Source of the DNA: JAFGPF01 sp964500415
Lineage (GTDB): Bacteria > Chloroflexota > Dehalococcoidia > Dehalococcoidales > RBG-16-60-22
NCBI GenBank assembly: GCA_964500415.1
Contig: CAZCOB010000030.1
Span: 1-22,927, forward strand
Direction of reading: 5' to 3'
Length of the DNA: 22,927 nucleotides
Shown here: in pieces, positions 1 to 7,511 of the stretch
How positions within the stretch are numbered: position 1 is the stretch's first letter
Layout: each line of letters opens with the position of its first letter
Notes under the pieces: model-generated
What the model was told of the DNA's origin: nothing
The model's input: only the letters and a program-made list of their open reading frames with translations
Databases searched by the model: none
Position numbers and translations under genes: made by a program

Positions 1-31
1 ACGTATCGGAAATTACCCAGATGACATTCAT
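1..31 (-). CDS. Probable sulfatase / alkaline phosphatase superfamily protein, N-terminal fragment
   Basis: A minus-strand start codon at 29-31 is preceded by a strong ribosome binding site (GAGGAGGAG on the minus strand, 34-42). The ten codons before the window edge read MNVIWVISDT. In sulfatases and related phosphatases the chain typically opens with a short beta strand of the form N(V/I)(L/I)xxxxD(T/D), where the Asp is a metal ligand, so the match is suggestive. Only ten residues are visible, so the family call is an inference; the start site itself is well supported. The gene continues left of the window. No convincing promoter was found between 43 and 190. Confidence 0.45.
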   Translation of the reverse strand, partial: MNVIWVISDT

Positions 32-197
32 TTCTCCTCCTCATACATGATATTTTAGAATAACACCTTAATATATAACATTAACCGAATAATTAAAAGT
101 GATATCTATACGCACCCACGGAAAAAGTAAATCACGACGCCTCAATTACGCAACTGCGCAGGTACTCCTTTTGTCACACCTCATAATTAGTGTCTAT
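32..197. other. AT-rich intergenic region
   Basis: This spacer between the sulfatase-like start and the 123-bp repeat holds no ORF with coding character. It contains the sulfatase ribosome binding site (34-42), one copy of the TGCGCA repeat (141-160), and the left copy of the 14-bp direct repeat (190-203). Base composition is much more AT-rich than the housekeeping part of the window. Confidence 0.5.
141..160. repeat. TGCGCA interspersed repeat, copy i
   Basis: The sequence matches the consensus CTCAATTRCGCAAYTGCGCA seen at several places in the window. The core is a TGCGCA-like palindrome repeated with an 8-bp period (TACGCA at 147, TGCGCA at 155). It lies in the spacer upstream of the sulfatase-like gene. 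Confidence 0.6.
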
Positions 198-203
198 CAT
201 CCC
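190..203 (+). repeat. 14-bp direct repeat, left copy
   Basis: GTGTCTATCATCCC occurs here and, identical and in the same orientation, at 1428-1441. The two copies bracket the AraC-remnant/C39-like gene almost exactly. The left copy overlaps the edge of the 123-bp repeat; the right copy lies at the truncated 5' end of the AraC homology. It may be a target-site-type duplication, a rearrangement junction, or chance. Confidence 0.55.
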
Positions 204-320
204 CATGTTCGTGCAATGTTAGCTCGATAGACAATTTTCTAAGATAAAAAGGGGGGCATCTCTACTCCCCCATTTTTATACCTTACCGGACATTGGCTAG
301 ATGACTATGACTATTATAAA
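198..320. repeat. 123-bp imperfect direct repeat, copy A
   Basis: This aligns without gaps to 2004-2126 with about 15 mismatches by eye (roughly 88 percent identity). It contains a stem-loop terminator (246-277) followed by a conserved tail that reaches the stop codon of the minus-strand C39-like gene at 314. The repeat therefore looks like a conserved gene-end module: stop, short tail, terminator. Confidence 0.8.
246..277 (-). terminator. Bidirectional intrinsic terminator of the C39-like gene
   Basis: Five A and six G (246-256) face five C, one A and five T (267-277), giving a GC stem flanked by A and T tracts, so a U tract follows the hairpin whichever strand is transcribed. It lies about 40 bp downstream of the stop codon of the minus-strand gene ending at 314. 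Confidence 0.75.
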
Positions 321-1447
321 GCTGCTACCACTTTCTCCAAAGACGCCAACCCATATGCCTCCGCGTCTCTGGCATTCTGTAAAAGGGTCACCGCTTTCTT
401 TCTTAGCTCCTTATCTTCTGCCTGACCGGGCATAGGGAAGAGTTTGCTAAGCGTTCGCAATTGCCTGGCAACCACTTCATAGTGCTCGGCGGCTTCTTCG
501 ATAGGTTTGACCGCAGCACCGCTTAAACGTCGGCCGGCTTCTCTCAAGAACTGCGCGCCAAGCTCCCGGCACTCAGACCAGACCACGGTGTTATATGCTA
601 TGCCGTATGTGTTGGCTTTTCCATCCGCCAGCGACTGTATCCATGAGTCATAAGCGGCCAGACCTGATTTGTAGTTTGTCCATAACCATTTATTGGGAGT
701 CTTAGAGAATTCGAGAACGAATTCCAGGGCGTCCTTTACCGTCTTTGTATCTTCAGCCACCAGCACCGGACTGACGGCATGCAAATCTATCCAAGGGACA
801 TCATTATCACCCAGCGTCTGCCAGGGTATAGGTCCGGTACCCCGGTCACATCCCGGACCGGAACAATAATAGCCGGTATCATCATAACCATAGATAACGA
901 AATAATCGTGAATCCCAAATCCAAACAAATAGCACGGATTCCCGGCGTCAATCGACCGCCTGACCAGGTTCCAGACCTCTTCCTGAACTTTTGTAAAGTC
1001 TTTCGTCTGGGGTTTCCACTGGGAAATCGTCTCGATTTTGCCACCGAGGTTACTGACGAGAGAAAGCATTTTCTGTGTGTTCCACGCGGTCGGACCGCTG
1101 GCTTGAACTCCGTCCGGGATGTTGAGGATAAAGGCGTGCCCGGTTGTACCGAATAGCCAAGCATCAGAGACACCTCGTTTCAAATAATCGAGACAGCCCC
1201 CCAGGCAGCCGAGATGGGTGGTCCACTTGCCCTTCGAGCGCAGATTTTCTAATTCCTTAATCATCGACATTTCTCCTTTCTTCACTGGTAATACTCTCAA
1301 GTCCCGGAAAATTCCGGGAGTCGTATGGAAATGTGCTTTAAAACTACGGGTGAATGCCTGCTGCGACCCGAAATGGTAGTCAACGGCTACCTGTAAAATA
1401 TCCCTGCCGGTCAGAACCTCACTGGTGGTGTCTATCATCCCAATCAA
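314..1447 (-). CDS. Peptidase C39 / BtrH-like domain protein fused to a truncated AraC HTH
   Basis: The 377-residue open frame has two parts. Residues about 8-48 resemble the second half of an AraC-type DNA-binding domain (AVDYHFGSQQAFTRSFKAHF, then TTPGIFR); the usual first helix-turn-helix and any sensor domain are missing. From about residue 60 the protein resembles C39-like or BtrH N-terminal-type proteins: a Cys-containing segment (GCLGGCLDYL), TGHAF, and IHDYFVIYGYDD, which recalls the His strand of papain-like folds. Catalytic activity is not established. A good ribosome binding site (AAAGGAG) lies just before the ATG at 1268-1270, so a 318-residue protein may start there and the AraC part may be a remnant. 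A terminator follows the stop. Base composition is AT-richer than the core genes, suggesting accessory DNA. Confidence 0.6.
   Translation of the reverse strand: MIGMIDTTSEVLTGRDILQVAVDYHFGSQQAFTRSFKAHFHTTPGIFRDLRVLPVKKGEMSMIKELENLRSKGKWTTHLGCLGGCLDYLKRGVSDAWLFGTTGHAFILNIPDGVQASGPTAWNTQKMLSLVSNLGGKIETISQWKPQTKDFTKVQEEVWNLVRRSIDAGNPCYLFGFGIHDYFVIYGYDDTGYYCSGPGCDRGTGPIPWQTLGDNDVPWIDLHAVSPVLVAEDTKTVKDALEFVLEFSKTPNKWLWTNYKSGLAAYDSWIQSLADGKANTYGIAYNTVVWSECRELGAQFLREAGRRLSGAAVKPIEEAAEHYEVVARQLRTLSKLFPMPGQAEDKELRKKAVTLLQNARDAEAYGLASLEKVVAAL
1271..1447 (-). pseudogene. AraC-family DNA-binding domain remnant
   Basis: These codons encode only the C-terminal half of an AraC/XylS HTH domain, in frame with the C39-like domain. 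Full AraC proteins have two HTH motifs of about 100 residues together; here homology begins partway through, within a few codons of the 14-bp repeat at 1428-1441. A DNA-binding function is unlikely in this form. It may instead be the tail of a real fusion protein whose 5' part was lost. Confidence 0.5.
1428..1441 (+). repeat. 14-bp direct repeat, right copy
   Basis: Identical to 190-203 in the same orientation. It encodes (on the minus strand) the first few residues of the truncated AraC frame and so marks the point where AraC homology stops. Confidence 0.55.
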
Positions 1448-1459
1448 TACTTGTGGCGA

Positions 1460-1488
1460 TAGCCATATTACTTTAGCAGTGCTATAAT
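1460..1488 (+). promoter_or_regulatory. Promoter for the VOC gene
   Basis: A -35-like TAGCCA (1460-1465) is followed after 17 bp by TATAAT (1483-1488). A TG one base before the -10 makes it an extended -10 promoter. Expected transcription start is near 1495, upstream of the VOC start codon at 1541. Confidence 0.55.
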
Positions 1489-1540
1489 TTGGCTGTTTTT
1501 ATAAGGATTGTTTTTAATATTAGTTTGGATAAAAAGTGAA

Positions 1541-1921
1541 ATGAGTAAACTTTATCAATCGAACTGTGTGTTTCCAACTCCAGATATTGAGAAAACAACT
1601 AAATTCTATACTGAGAAAATGGGATTTCGTGCTATTTCCTATTTAAATGCAAGCCAGCCGCATATCTGCCTATATCGAGATGCAACAGAGATTATTCTCA
1701 CAAAATCAAACAGTCAAAGAGTTGTTCCCAACAGGGAATTATATGGGTATGGTTATGATGCCTATTTTATAACAGACAGACAAAAAGAACTGGAAAACGA
1801 ATTTTCAGATAAAGGTGTAAAAATAGCCCGCCAACTGTTTAAAACCGATTATCACAACCAAGAATTCGTAATTGAAGACGTTGATGGTAGATGGATTGGT
1901 TTTGGCTTTAAAGAGGAATAA
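1541..1921 (+). CDS. VOC (glyoxalase/bleomycin-resistance fold) family protein
   Basis: A single-domain VOC protein of 126 residues. The N-terminus (SNCVFPTPDIEKTTKFYTEK) has the usual beta strand, then the helix with the FY pair after a D-x-x-x-T turn; the C-terminus (FVIEDVDGRWIGFGF) is the typical closing strand, ending D-x-D-G-x-x-(I/L)-x-F. Such proteins are metal-dependent lyases, dioxygenases or drug-binding proteins; the substrate cannot be told here. A longer reading from TTG at 1508 exists, but the ATG at 1541 fits the family start, with AAGTGA before it. Codon use is AT-rich, unlike the core genes, suggesting transfer. It has its own promoter and is followed by copy B of the terminator repeat. 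Confidence 0.75.
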   Translation: MSKLYQSNCVFPTPDIEKTTKFYTEKMGFRAISYLNASQPHICLYRDATEIILTKSNSQRVVPNRELYGYGYDAYFITDRQKELENEFSDKGVKIARQLFKTDYHNQEFVIEDVDGRWIGFGFKEE

Positions 1922-2003
1922 GTAAAATTAGTATAACTCAATAGTAACTCTTTTTACCGAAAACTCAAATGGTATCAAATACTTGTATGCATCACTGGAC
2001 AGA

Positions 2004-2126
2004 CATCCCCATGTTCGTTCAATGGTAGATCGATAGATAATTATCCAAGATAAAAAGGGGGGCATTGTTACTCCCCCTTTTTTACACCTTACCGGACACT
2101 GGCTAGATGGTTATGACTATGATAAA
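2004..2126. repeat. 123-bp imperfect direct repeat, copy B
   Basis: Aligns to 198-320 without gaps. Similarity ends exactly where copy A meets the stop codon of the C39-like gene; beyond 2126 there is no matching coding sequence. Copy B may thus be the orphan 3' flank of a lost paralogue, or a mobile terminator module. Confidence 0.8.
2052..2083 (+). terminator. Bidirectional intrinsic terminator after the VOC gene
   Basis: A5G6 (2052-2062) pairs with C5T6 (2073-2083), a near-perfect stem with a loop of about ten bases and a T tract on either strand. It can end plus-strand transcription from the VOC gene and insulate the radical SAM gene. Confidence 0.8.
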
Positions 2127-2202
2127 TAGTAATTTATCGCCTGCATTTGGACGTAAGTATAGCATAATAAAATAGGCGAGGTTTAACGTTTTGTGCTTTA
2201 AT

Positions 2203-2232
2203 TTGCGCCTGCAATCGCTTAACACTTATAAT
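2203..2232 (+). promoter_or_regulatory. Promoter for the radical SAM gene
   Basis: A weak -35 (TTGCGC, 2203-2208) is separated by 18 bp from a perfect -10 TATAAT (2227-2232). The start codon is at 2253, so the leader is only about 14 bases long. Confidence 0.5.
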
Positions 2233-2252
2233 TTAAGGTCTGGAGGCGTAAC

Positions 2253-4058
2253 GTGCTCGATAACGAAATACTTCATCAGGTGAACCGCCCCGCTCGCTAT
2301 ACCGGCGGCGAGTGGAACAGCATCGTCAAGGACCGGGATAAAACCGCCGTAAAAATAGCGCTGGCCTACCCGGATACGTACGAAATCGGCATGTCCAACA
2401 TGGCCATCCCCATTCTTTATGACCTGCTCAATCGCCAGCCGGACGTCCTCGCCGAGAGGGTTTACGCCCCCTGGGTGGACATGGAAGCCCGTATGCGCGC
2501 CGGGAAAATCCCCCTCTTCAGCCTGGAAACCCGGCATCCCCTCAGCGAATTCGATATCATCGGATTCTCGCTGGGTTACGAGTTGACCTATACCAACGTT
2601 CTTAATATGCTGGATATGGCCGGAATACCGGTCCTCGCCGCCGGGCGTGACGACTCTTACCCGCTGATTATCGCCGGCGGCAGTTGTGCCCTGAACCCGG
2701 AGCCGATGGCCGACTTCATCGATGTCTTCATCCTCGGCGACGGCGAGGAGGTGCTTTTTGAGTTCCTCGAAGCGTATCAAGAATACAAAGGCGCGGGCAA
2801 AGAAAAGCTGCTCAAGCGTCTGGCTGCTATCTCCGGCATCTACGTCCCCTCCCTGTACCGTATAGAATACGATTCCTCAGGCCTGATGAAAAGCATTACC
2901 CCCACCGTCCCGGAGGCCAAAGCCGTAATTCAGCGGCGCATAATTAGCAAACTACCCCCGCCTCCCACCCGTCCGGTCGTGCCCTTTATCGAGGTTATTC
3001 ACGACCGCGCCGCCATCGAGATTCAACGCGGGTGCAGTCGGGGCTGCCGCTTCTGCCAGGCCGGCATGATATATCGCCCCGTACGCGAGCGCCCCCACGA
3101 GGAGGTGCTCCAGTCGGCCGGTGAGCTTATCGGCAACTGCGGCTACGACGAGCTCTCGCTGGTCTCCCTGAACACCACCGACTATGCCGGCATCGACGAG
3201 CTGGTTAATAAATTCTCCCAACGCTACCCGAATTTAACGCTCTCGCTGCCCAGCCTGCGCCTGGACGATTTCTCCATCAAACTCGTCGGTTCCCTCCCCA
3301 CCCGAAGCCGCACCGGACTTACCTTCGCCCCCGAGGCCGGCAGCGAACGTTTAAGAAAGGCCATAAACAAGAACCTCGCCGAAGAAAGCCTGCTGGCCAC
3401 GGCCGCCACCGCCTTCGAGCGCGGCTGGACCGGCCTCAAGCTCTATTTCATGGTCGGCCTCCCCACCGAAACCGTGGAAGACGTCGAAAGTATCGTCACT
3501 CTGGTGGAAAAGGTGCGCGCCGAGGGCAAAAAGGCCAGCGGCAAAAAGCCGATGATACGGGTGAGCGTCGCCACCTTCGTTCCCAAGCCGCATACGCCCT
3601 TCCAGTGGTCCGCCCAGATGGAAGAACCGGACTTAAACGCCCGCCATGAGATTCTCCAGCAGGGCCTGCAGCGCAAGGGAATCCGCCTTTCCTGGCACGA
3701 CTCCAAGACCAGCCTGCTGGAAGCCACCATCTCGCGGGGAGACCGCCGCCTGGGCAGGGTCATTCACCGCGCCTGGGAACTGGGCTGCAAGTTCGATGCC
3801 TGGAACGAGCATTTCAACTACGACAACTGGCTCCGAGCCTTTAACGATGCCAGCCTCGACCCCGGTGACTACGCCCATCGCGAGCGTTCCCCGGACGAAG
3901 TGCTGCCCTGGTCTCATATCGACACGGGCATCACCGACGCTTTTTTAAAGAGTGAATTAGAACGCGCCCGGCAGGGTGTAGATACCCCGGACTGCCGTAA
4001 CAACCCCTGTAATGCCTGCGGCCTTGAAGGACTGGAGAACTGCGCCGGCAAACGTTAG
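2253..4058 (+). CDS. B12-binding domain radical SAM protein (TIGR03960-like)
   Basis: A 601-residue enzyme with an N-terminal cobalamin-binding-like Rossmann region (roughly 40-180; IIAGGSCALNPEP) and a radical SAM domain. The [4Fe-4S] motif CSRGCRFC supplies Cys261, Cys265 and Cys268 (CX3CX2C). A C-terminal Cys cluster (CRNNPCNACGLEGLENC) may bind another metal. The context matches the TIGR03960 family, whose reaction is unknown; members are often fused to or beside a DUF2344 protein, which is absent here. The GTG start is chosen because TGGAGG sits 6 bp upstream (2241-2246). It converges on gyrA with a 23-bp gap occupied by a TGCGCA repeat. Confidence 0.85.
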   Translation: MLDNEILHQVNRPARYTGGEWNSIVKDRDKTAVKIALAYPDTYEIGMSNMAIPILYDLLNRQPDVLAERVYAPWVDMEARMRAGKIPLFSLETRHPLSEFDIIGFSLGYELTYTNVLNMLDMAGIPVLAAGRDDSYPLIIAGGSCALNPEPMADFIDVFILGDGEEVLFEFLEAYQEYKGAGKEKLLKRLAAISGIYVPSLYRIEYDSSGLMKSITPTVPEAKAVIQRRIISKLPPPPTRPVVPFIEVIHDRAAIEIQRGCSRGCRFCQAGMIYRPVRERPHEEVLQSAGELIGNCGYDELSLVSLNTTDYAGIDELVNKFSQRYPNLTLSLPSLRLDDFSIKLVGSLPTRSRTGLTFAPEAGSERLRKAINKNLAEESLLATAATAFERGWTGLKLYFMVGLPTETVEDVESIVTLVEKVRAEGKKASGKKPMIRVSVATFVPKPHTPFQWSAQMEEPDLNARHEILQQGLQRKGIRLSWHDSKTSLLEATISRGDRRLGRVIHRAWELGCKFDAWNEHFNYDNWLRAFNDASLDPGDYAHRERSPDEVLPWSHIDTGITDAFLKSELERARQGVDTPDCRNNPCNACGLEGLENCAGKR

Positions 4059-4080
4059 TGCGCACTTGCGCAGTTGCGCA
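4059..4080. repeat. TGCGCA interspersed repeat, copy ii
   Basis: Three exact TGCGCA palindromes at 4059, 4067 and 4075, spaced by exactly 8 bp, fill the gap between the convergent stop codons of the radical SAM gene and gyrA. The dyad symmetry would allow hairpins in RNA from either strand, so a gene-end role is possible. Confidence 0.7.
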
Positions 4081-4081
4081 T

Positions 4082-6520
4082 CTACTGCTCTACGGCGGTA
4101 ATGGCTACCAGCCGGTCGCCTTCATCGAGGGTCATCACCCTGACGCCCTGCGTGCTCCGGCCCTGCGTGCTGATTCCCTGACGGGGGTCTTTTTCCTTGA
4201 TCGGGGTCAACGTGACCATGCCCTCCGCCGAAATCAGCATGACCTGCTGCTTTGCCGTCACTACCCTGGCCGCCGTCACGTCACCCGTCTTATCGACTAT
4301 CTTGAACGTCCTCACCCCCATGCCGGCGCGGTGCTGCCGCGGGTACTGTGCCAGCGGCGTAATCTTGCCGTAGCCTCCCTCGGAAACTACCAGCAGAAAG
4401 GCGTTCGGGTCGACCCTGTCCATGCTAACCACACCGTCGCCCTTGGCCAGGCGGATGGCGCGCACGCCGCCGCTGGTCCTGGAGGCTGCCCTCAGGCTGG
4501 AAACGCCGAAACATATCGATTGCCCTTTACGCGTCACCAGGACAACATTATCTTTATCCCTGGCCATGCACGTGGATACCAGCTCGTCTCTCGGCTCCAG
4601 GTCCATGGCAATAAGTCCGCTGCTCCGTACGGCGGCGAACTTTTCCAGCGGCGTCTTCTTTATCTCCCCCAGTTTGGTGGCCATCACCAGATAGGCGTCC
4701 GGGAGCAGCCCGGAGGTGGCAGTCATGGACGTGACCTTCTCTCCCTCGGTGATGGACAGCAGATTGATGATAGCCAGCCCCTTGGAAGTCCGGGAAGCGG
4801 CGGGCACTTCATGGCATTTCAGGTAGAAGACCTTGCCGCGGTCGGTGAATAAAAAGAGGTCGTCGTGGGTATCGGCCACGACCAGCAGCATAACCGCATC
4901 GGTCTCGCGGGTTATCTGGCCGATGATGCCCTTGCCTCCCCGGTGCTGCACCGTGTAGTTGCGGGCTGTAATCCTCTTGACGAAGCCGCGGCTGCTGAGC
5001 GTCACCACCACTTTTTCGTGGGGGATGAGGTCTTCTTCGGTAAATTCCAGCACCCCCTGCTCGACGATAGAGGTGCGGCGCACGTCGCCGTATCTGGACT
5101 TCAGCTCCGTTACCTCCTCCTTTACCAGGACGAGAATTCTCCTGGGATTGGCCAGCAGGTCTTCCAGGTAAGCTATCGTCTTGACCACCTGGGCATATTC
5201 GTCGAGTATCTTCTGCCTTTCCAGGTTGGCCAGGCGGCGTAGCTGCATGTCGAGGATTGCCTGCGCCTGAATCTGTGTCAGCCCGAAATTACTCATGAGG
5301 TTCTTGCGGGCCGCTTCGGCCGTCTCGGACTCCCGGATAGTCCTGATAATCGCGTCGATATTATCCAGCGCGATTCTCAGGCCCTCCAGTATGTGGGCGC
5401 GGGCCTTGGCCTGCTTCAGGTCATATCGGGAACGCCGCGTTATCACCTCACGGCGGAAGTTCACGAAATTCTCCAGCGCCTCCCTCAAACTGATTACCTT
5501 CGGCTGTCCGTCGACCAGGGCGAGCATATTAACGAAGAAAGAGGACTGCATGGAGGTATATTTGTAAAGGCTATTGAGGACCTGCTGGGGCTGGGCTTCC
5601 CGTTTCAACTCGATGACGACGCGCATCCCCTGGCGGTCGGACTCGTCGCGAAGGTCGCTGATGCCCTCGATTTTCTTGTTCTTGACCAGCTCGGCGATAT
5701 TCTCCACCAGGGCTGCCTTATTCGTCTGGTAGGGAAGCTCGTTGACGATTATCTGGCGGCGGCCGCCCGCGGTGGGGCTGGTGATATGGGCTTTGGCACG
5801 CACCACCAGCTTGCCGTGCCCGGTGGTATAGGCGTTCATGATGCCTTCCCGCCCCTGGATAATGCCGGCCGTGGGAAAGTCCGGGCCTTTAACGAACTTG
5901 CTGAGTTCTTCGATAGTGGCCTTGGGGTTATCGATGAGGCAGGCAATAGCATCGCAGACCTCGCCCAGGTTGTGCGGGGGGATATTGGTGGCCATGCCCA
6001 CGGCAATGCCGGCGCTGCCGTTCAGCAAGAGGTTGGGCAACCGGGTGGGCAGCACTCTGGGTTCCTGGAGGCTGTCATCGAAGTTGGGCATGAAGTCCAC
6101 GGTATCTTTATCGATGTCAACCAGCATCTCTTCCGCTATTTTCGCCAAGCGCGCCTCGGTGTACCGCATGGCGGCGGGAGGGTCGTTATCGACGCTACCG
6201 AAATTGCCCTGCCCGTCGATAAGGGGGTAACGCATCGAAAATTCCTGCGCCATACGTACCATAGCGTCATAGACAGAAGTATCCCCGTGAGGGTGATACT
6301 TACCCAGCACCTCGCCAACGATACGGGCACTCTTGCGGTGGGGGCTGTTGGGACGCAATCCCATGTCAGACATGGCGTAAAGGATGCGCCGGTGCACCGG
6401 TTTCAACCCGTCCCGCACGTCCGGCAGGGCGCGGGAGACGATGACACTCATGGCATAATCGAGGTAGGAACTCCTCATTTCGTCTTCGATATTAACCGGC
6501 TTCACCGTGCCCGAAACCAT
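4082..6520 (-). CDS. gyrA: DNA gyrase subunit A
   Basis: The 812-residue subunit carries the DNA breakage-reunion domain and the C-terminal beta-pinwheel. With GyrB it introduces negative supercoils using ATP. Catalytic Tyr120 is in DPPAAMRYTEARL. The quinolone region reads HPHGDTSVYD, with Thr81 and Asp85 at the places of E. coli Ser83 and Asp87; this is not in itself a resistance change. The GyrA-box QHRGGKG in the C-terminal domain separates it from ParC. Length is normal. The ATG is preceded by AGGAGGT on the minus strand. It follows the TPR gene by 18 bp in the same direction, so they are probably co-transcribed. No gyrB lies in this window. Confidence 0.97.
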   Translation of the reverse strand: MVSGTVKPVNIEDEMRSSYLDYAMSVIVSRALPDVRDGLKPVHRRILYAMSDMGLRPNSPHRKSARIVGEVLGKYHPHGDTSVYDAMVRMAQEFSMRYPLIDGQGNFGSVDNDPPAAMRYTEARLAKIAEEMLVDIDKDTVDFMPNFDDSLQEPRVLPTRLPNLLLNGSAGIAVGMATNIPPHNLGEVCDAIACLIDNPKATIEELSKFVKGPDFPTAGIIQGREGIMNAYTTGHGKLVVRAKAHITSPTAGGRRQIIVNELPYQTNKAALVENIAELVKNKKIEGISDLRDESDRQGMRVVIELKREAQPQQVLNSLYKYTSMQSSFFVNMLALVDGQPKVISLREALENFVNFRREVITRRSRYDLKQAKARAHILEGLRIALDNIDAIIRTIRESETAEAARKNLMSNFGLTQIQAQAILDMQLRRLANLERQKILDEYAQVVKTIAYLEDLLANPRRILVLVKEEVTELKSRYGDVRRTSIVEQGVLEFTEEDLIPHEKVVVTLSSRGFVKRITARNYTVQHRGGKGIIGQITRETDAVMLLVVADTHDDLFLFTDRGKVFYLKCHEVPAASRTSKGLAIINLLSITEGEKVTSMTATSGLLPDAYLVMATKLGEIKKTPLEKFAAVRSSGLIAMDLEPRDELVSTCMARDKDNVVLVTRKGQSICFGVSSLRAASRTSGGVRAIRLAKGDGVVSMDRVDPNAFLLVVSEGGYGKITPLAQYPRQHRAGMGVRTFKIVDKTGDVTAARVVTAKQQVMLISAEGMVTLTPIKEKDPRQGISTQGRSTQGVRVMTLDEGDRLVAITAVEQ

Positions 6521-6538
6521 AATCAGTGCTACCTCCTG

Positions 6539-7345
6539 TTATTCATCATCGATATTCGAATCGTCATCGACGCCCTCAGATTCCTCGGGTAAGACCTCTA
6601 TCTCTTCGCCGCCGATTATCGTATAACCCGACTCGTCTTCTTCCTCGTCATCATCTATTTTTATCAGTCTATCACTGACGTAAGGACGGAACTCTTCCAT
6701 GCCCCTCGGCGGAAAAGATAGCTTCCCTGCCTGGCTCGGGTGCTGGGACGTCTCCCGGATAATAATGGTCATCATGTCCATGGTGGACTTTACCACCGAT
6801 GACGTGTACTGGTTACCCCCCAGCATCAGCCGTATGAGCCGCTGGGCATACTTGGGGTCCACCTTCCCCATATATTCACGGCGGCTGTTTTCTACAGCCA
6901 GTACGGAACCGTCGACCTTTAAATACACCTTATCTCCCGCCACCATCCTGGCGCGGTTCTCCTTGGGCGCCAGGTCGTAGAGAGAAACCACCCCGGCCTT
7001 GCCTATTTCTTCGATAAAGTGGTGCGGTTCGACCTTGTCCGTTTCCACTTCGGTTTTATCCGACTCCTTTATATCGTTCAGGCGCCGCAAATTCCTGTTA
7101 GCAATAGCGTTATAGGGGTCCAGCTGTATCGCCCGGCTGTAGGCTTCCCTGGCCAGCGCGTACTGCCCCAGTTCCATGTAAGCCCTGCCCAGTCGATTAT
7201 AAGTATCGACGTCTTCCGGAAATTCCTCGATGATTTCCCTGTTAACGTCGACAGCCTCCTGCCATCGGGCCTGCATTGCCAGGTCGATAGCTTCCTTGCT
7301 CCGCTGCTGCTTGTGTCTCAGCAGTCTTTCGTCATCACGCGTCAT
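6539..7345 (-). CDS. TPR-repeat protein with acidic tail
   Basis: A soluble 268-residue protein of unknown role. Residues about 18-90 form two tetratricopeptide repeats (DTYNRLGRAYMELGQYALAR, then AIQLDPYNAIANRNL), which usually mediate protein-protein contacts. The middle (about 110-225) contains a compact domain I do not recognise (GDKVYLKVDGSVLAVENSR). The last 35 residues are rich in Asp and Glu. No signal peptide or membrane segment is seen. It begins the operon with gyrA, driven by the promoter at 7382-7410; this pairing suggests a constitutive cytosolic role but does not define it. GGGGAAG precedes the ATG. Confidence 0.8.
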   Translation of the reverse strand: MTRDDERLLRHKQQRSKEAIDLAMQARWQEAVDVNREIIEEFPEDVDTYNRLGRAYMELGQYALAREAYSRAIQLDPYNAIANRNLRRLNDIKESDKTEVETDKVEPHHFIEEIGKAGVVSLYDLAPKENRARMVAGDKVYLKVDGSVLAVENSRREYMGKVDPKYAQRLIRLMLGGNQYTSSVVKSTMDMMTIIIRETSQHPSQAGKLSFPPRGMEEFRPYVSDRLIKIDDDEEEDESGYTIIGGEEIEVLPEESEGVDDDSNIDDE

Positions 7346-7381
7346 ATCTTCCCCGAAAACGATATACTATTTAAGCAATAT

Positions 7382-7410
7382 ATTCTACACCAATGCGATA
7401 CATCATACAA
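7382..7410 (-). promoter_or_regulatory. Promoter for the TPR-gyrA operon
   Basis: On the minus strand TTGTAT (7405-7410) is followed after 17 bp by TAGAAT (7382-7387), about 37 bp upstream of the TPR start codon. The -10 matches 5 of 6 consensus positions; the -35 is weaker. Confidence 0.5.
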
Positions 7411-7438
7411 GGGATTTTTGGCCGCAATAATGCACCGT

Positions 7439-7468
7439 TTGACAAAATACCCCTTCGACAGATAGAAT
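7439..7468 (+). promoter_or_regulatory. Promoter for the NifU-like gene
   Basis: A perfect TTGACA (7439-7444) is followed after 18 bp by TAGAAT (7463-7468). It diverges from the TPR-gyrA promoter across a short shared spacer. Confidence 0.65.
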
Positions 7469-7511
7469 TTAATAAGGGGTACAGTTAGATTCTAAAGGAG
7501 ACAGGTTAAAA

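Larger units (their letters stand above)
1922..2252. other. Intergenic region with repeat copy B and a promoter
   Basis: No coding sequence was seen in these 331 bases. They contain the second copy of the 123-bp repeat (2004-2126) with its terminator, and upstream signals for the radical SAM gene. AT-rich sequence gives way to GC-rich coding sequence at about 2250. Confidence 0.6.

Noticed and set aside
779..1173. Overlapping frames of 125 and 128 codons within the C39-like gene
   Set aside because: Low-complexity shadows of the minus-strand gene with no start signals.
4165..6520. Quinolone-resistance mutation in gyrA (Thr81)
   Set aside because: Thr at this position is common in wild-type GyrA of many phyla; nothing shows it was selected.
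5393..6592. 399-codon open frame on the plus strand opposite gyrA
   Set aside because: It lies wholly in the shadow of gyrA, matches no family I know, and has no ribosome binding site; the high GC third codon positions explain it. The same applies to the 264-codon frame at 4058-4852.
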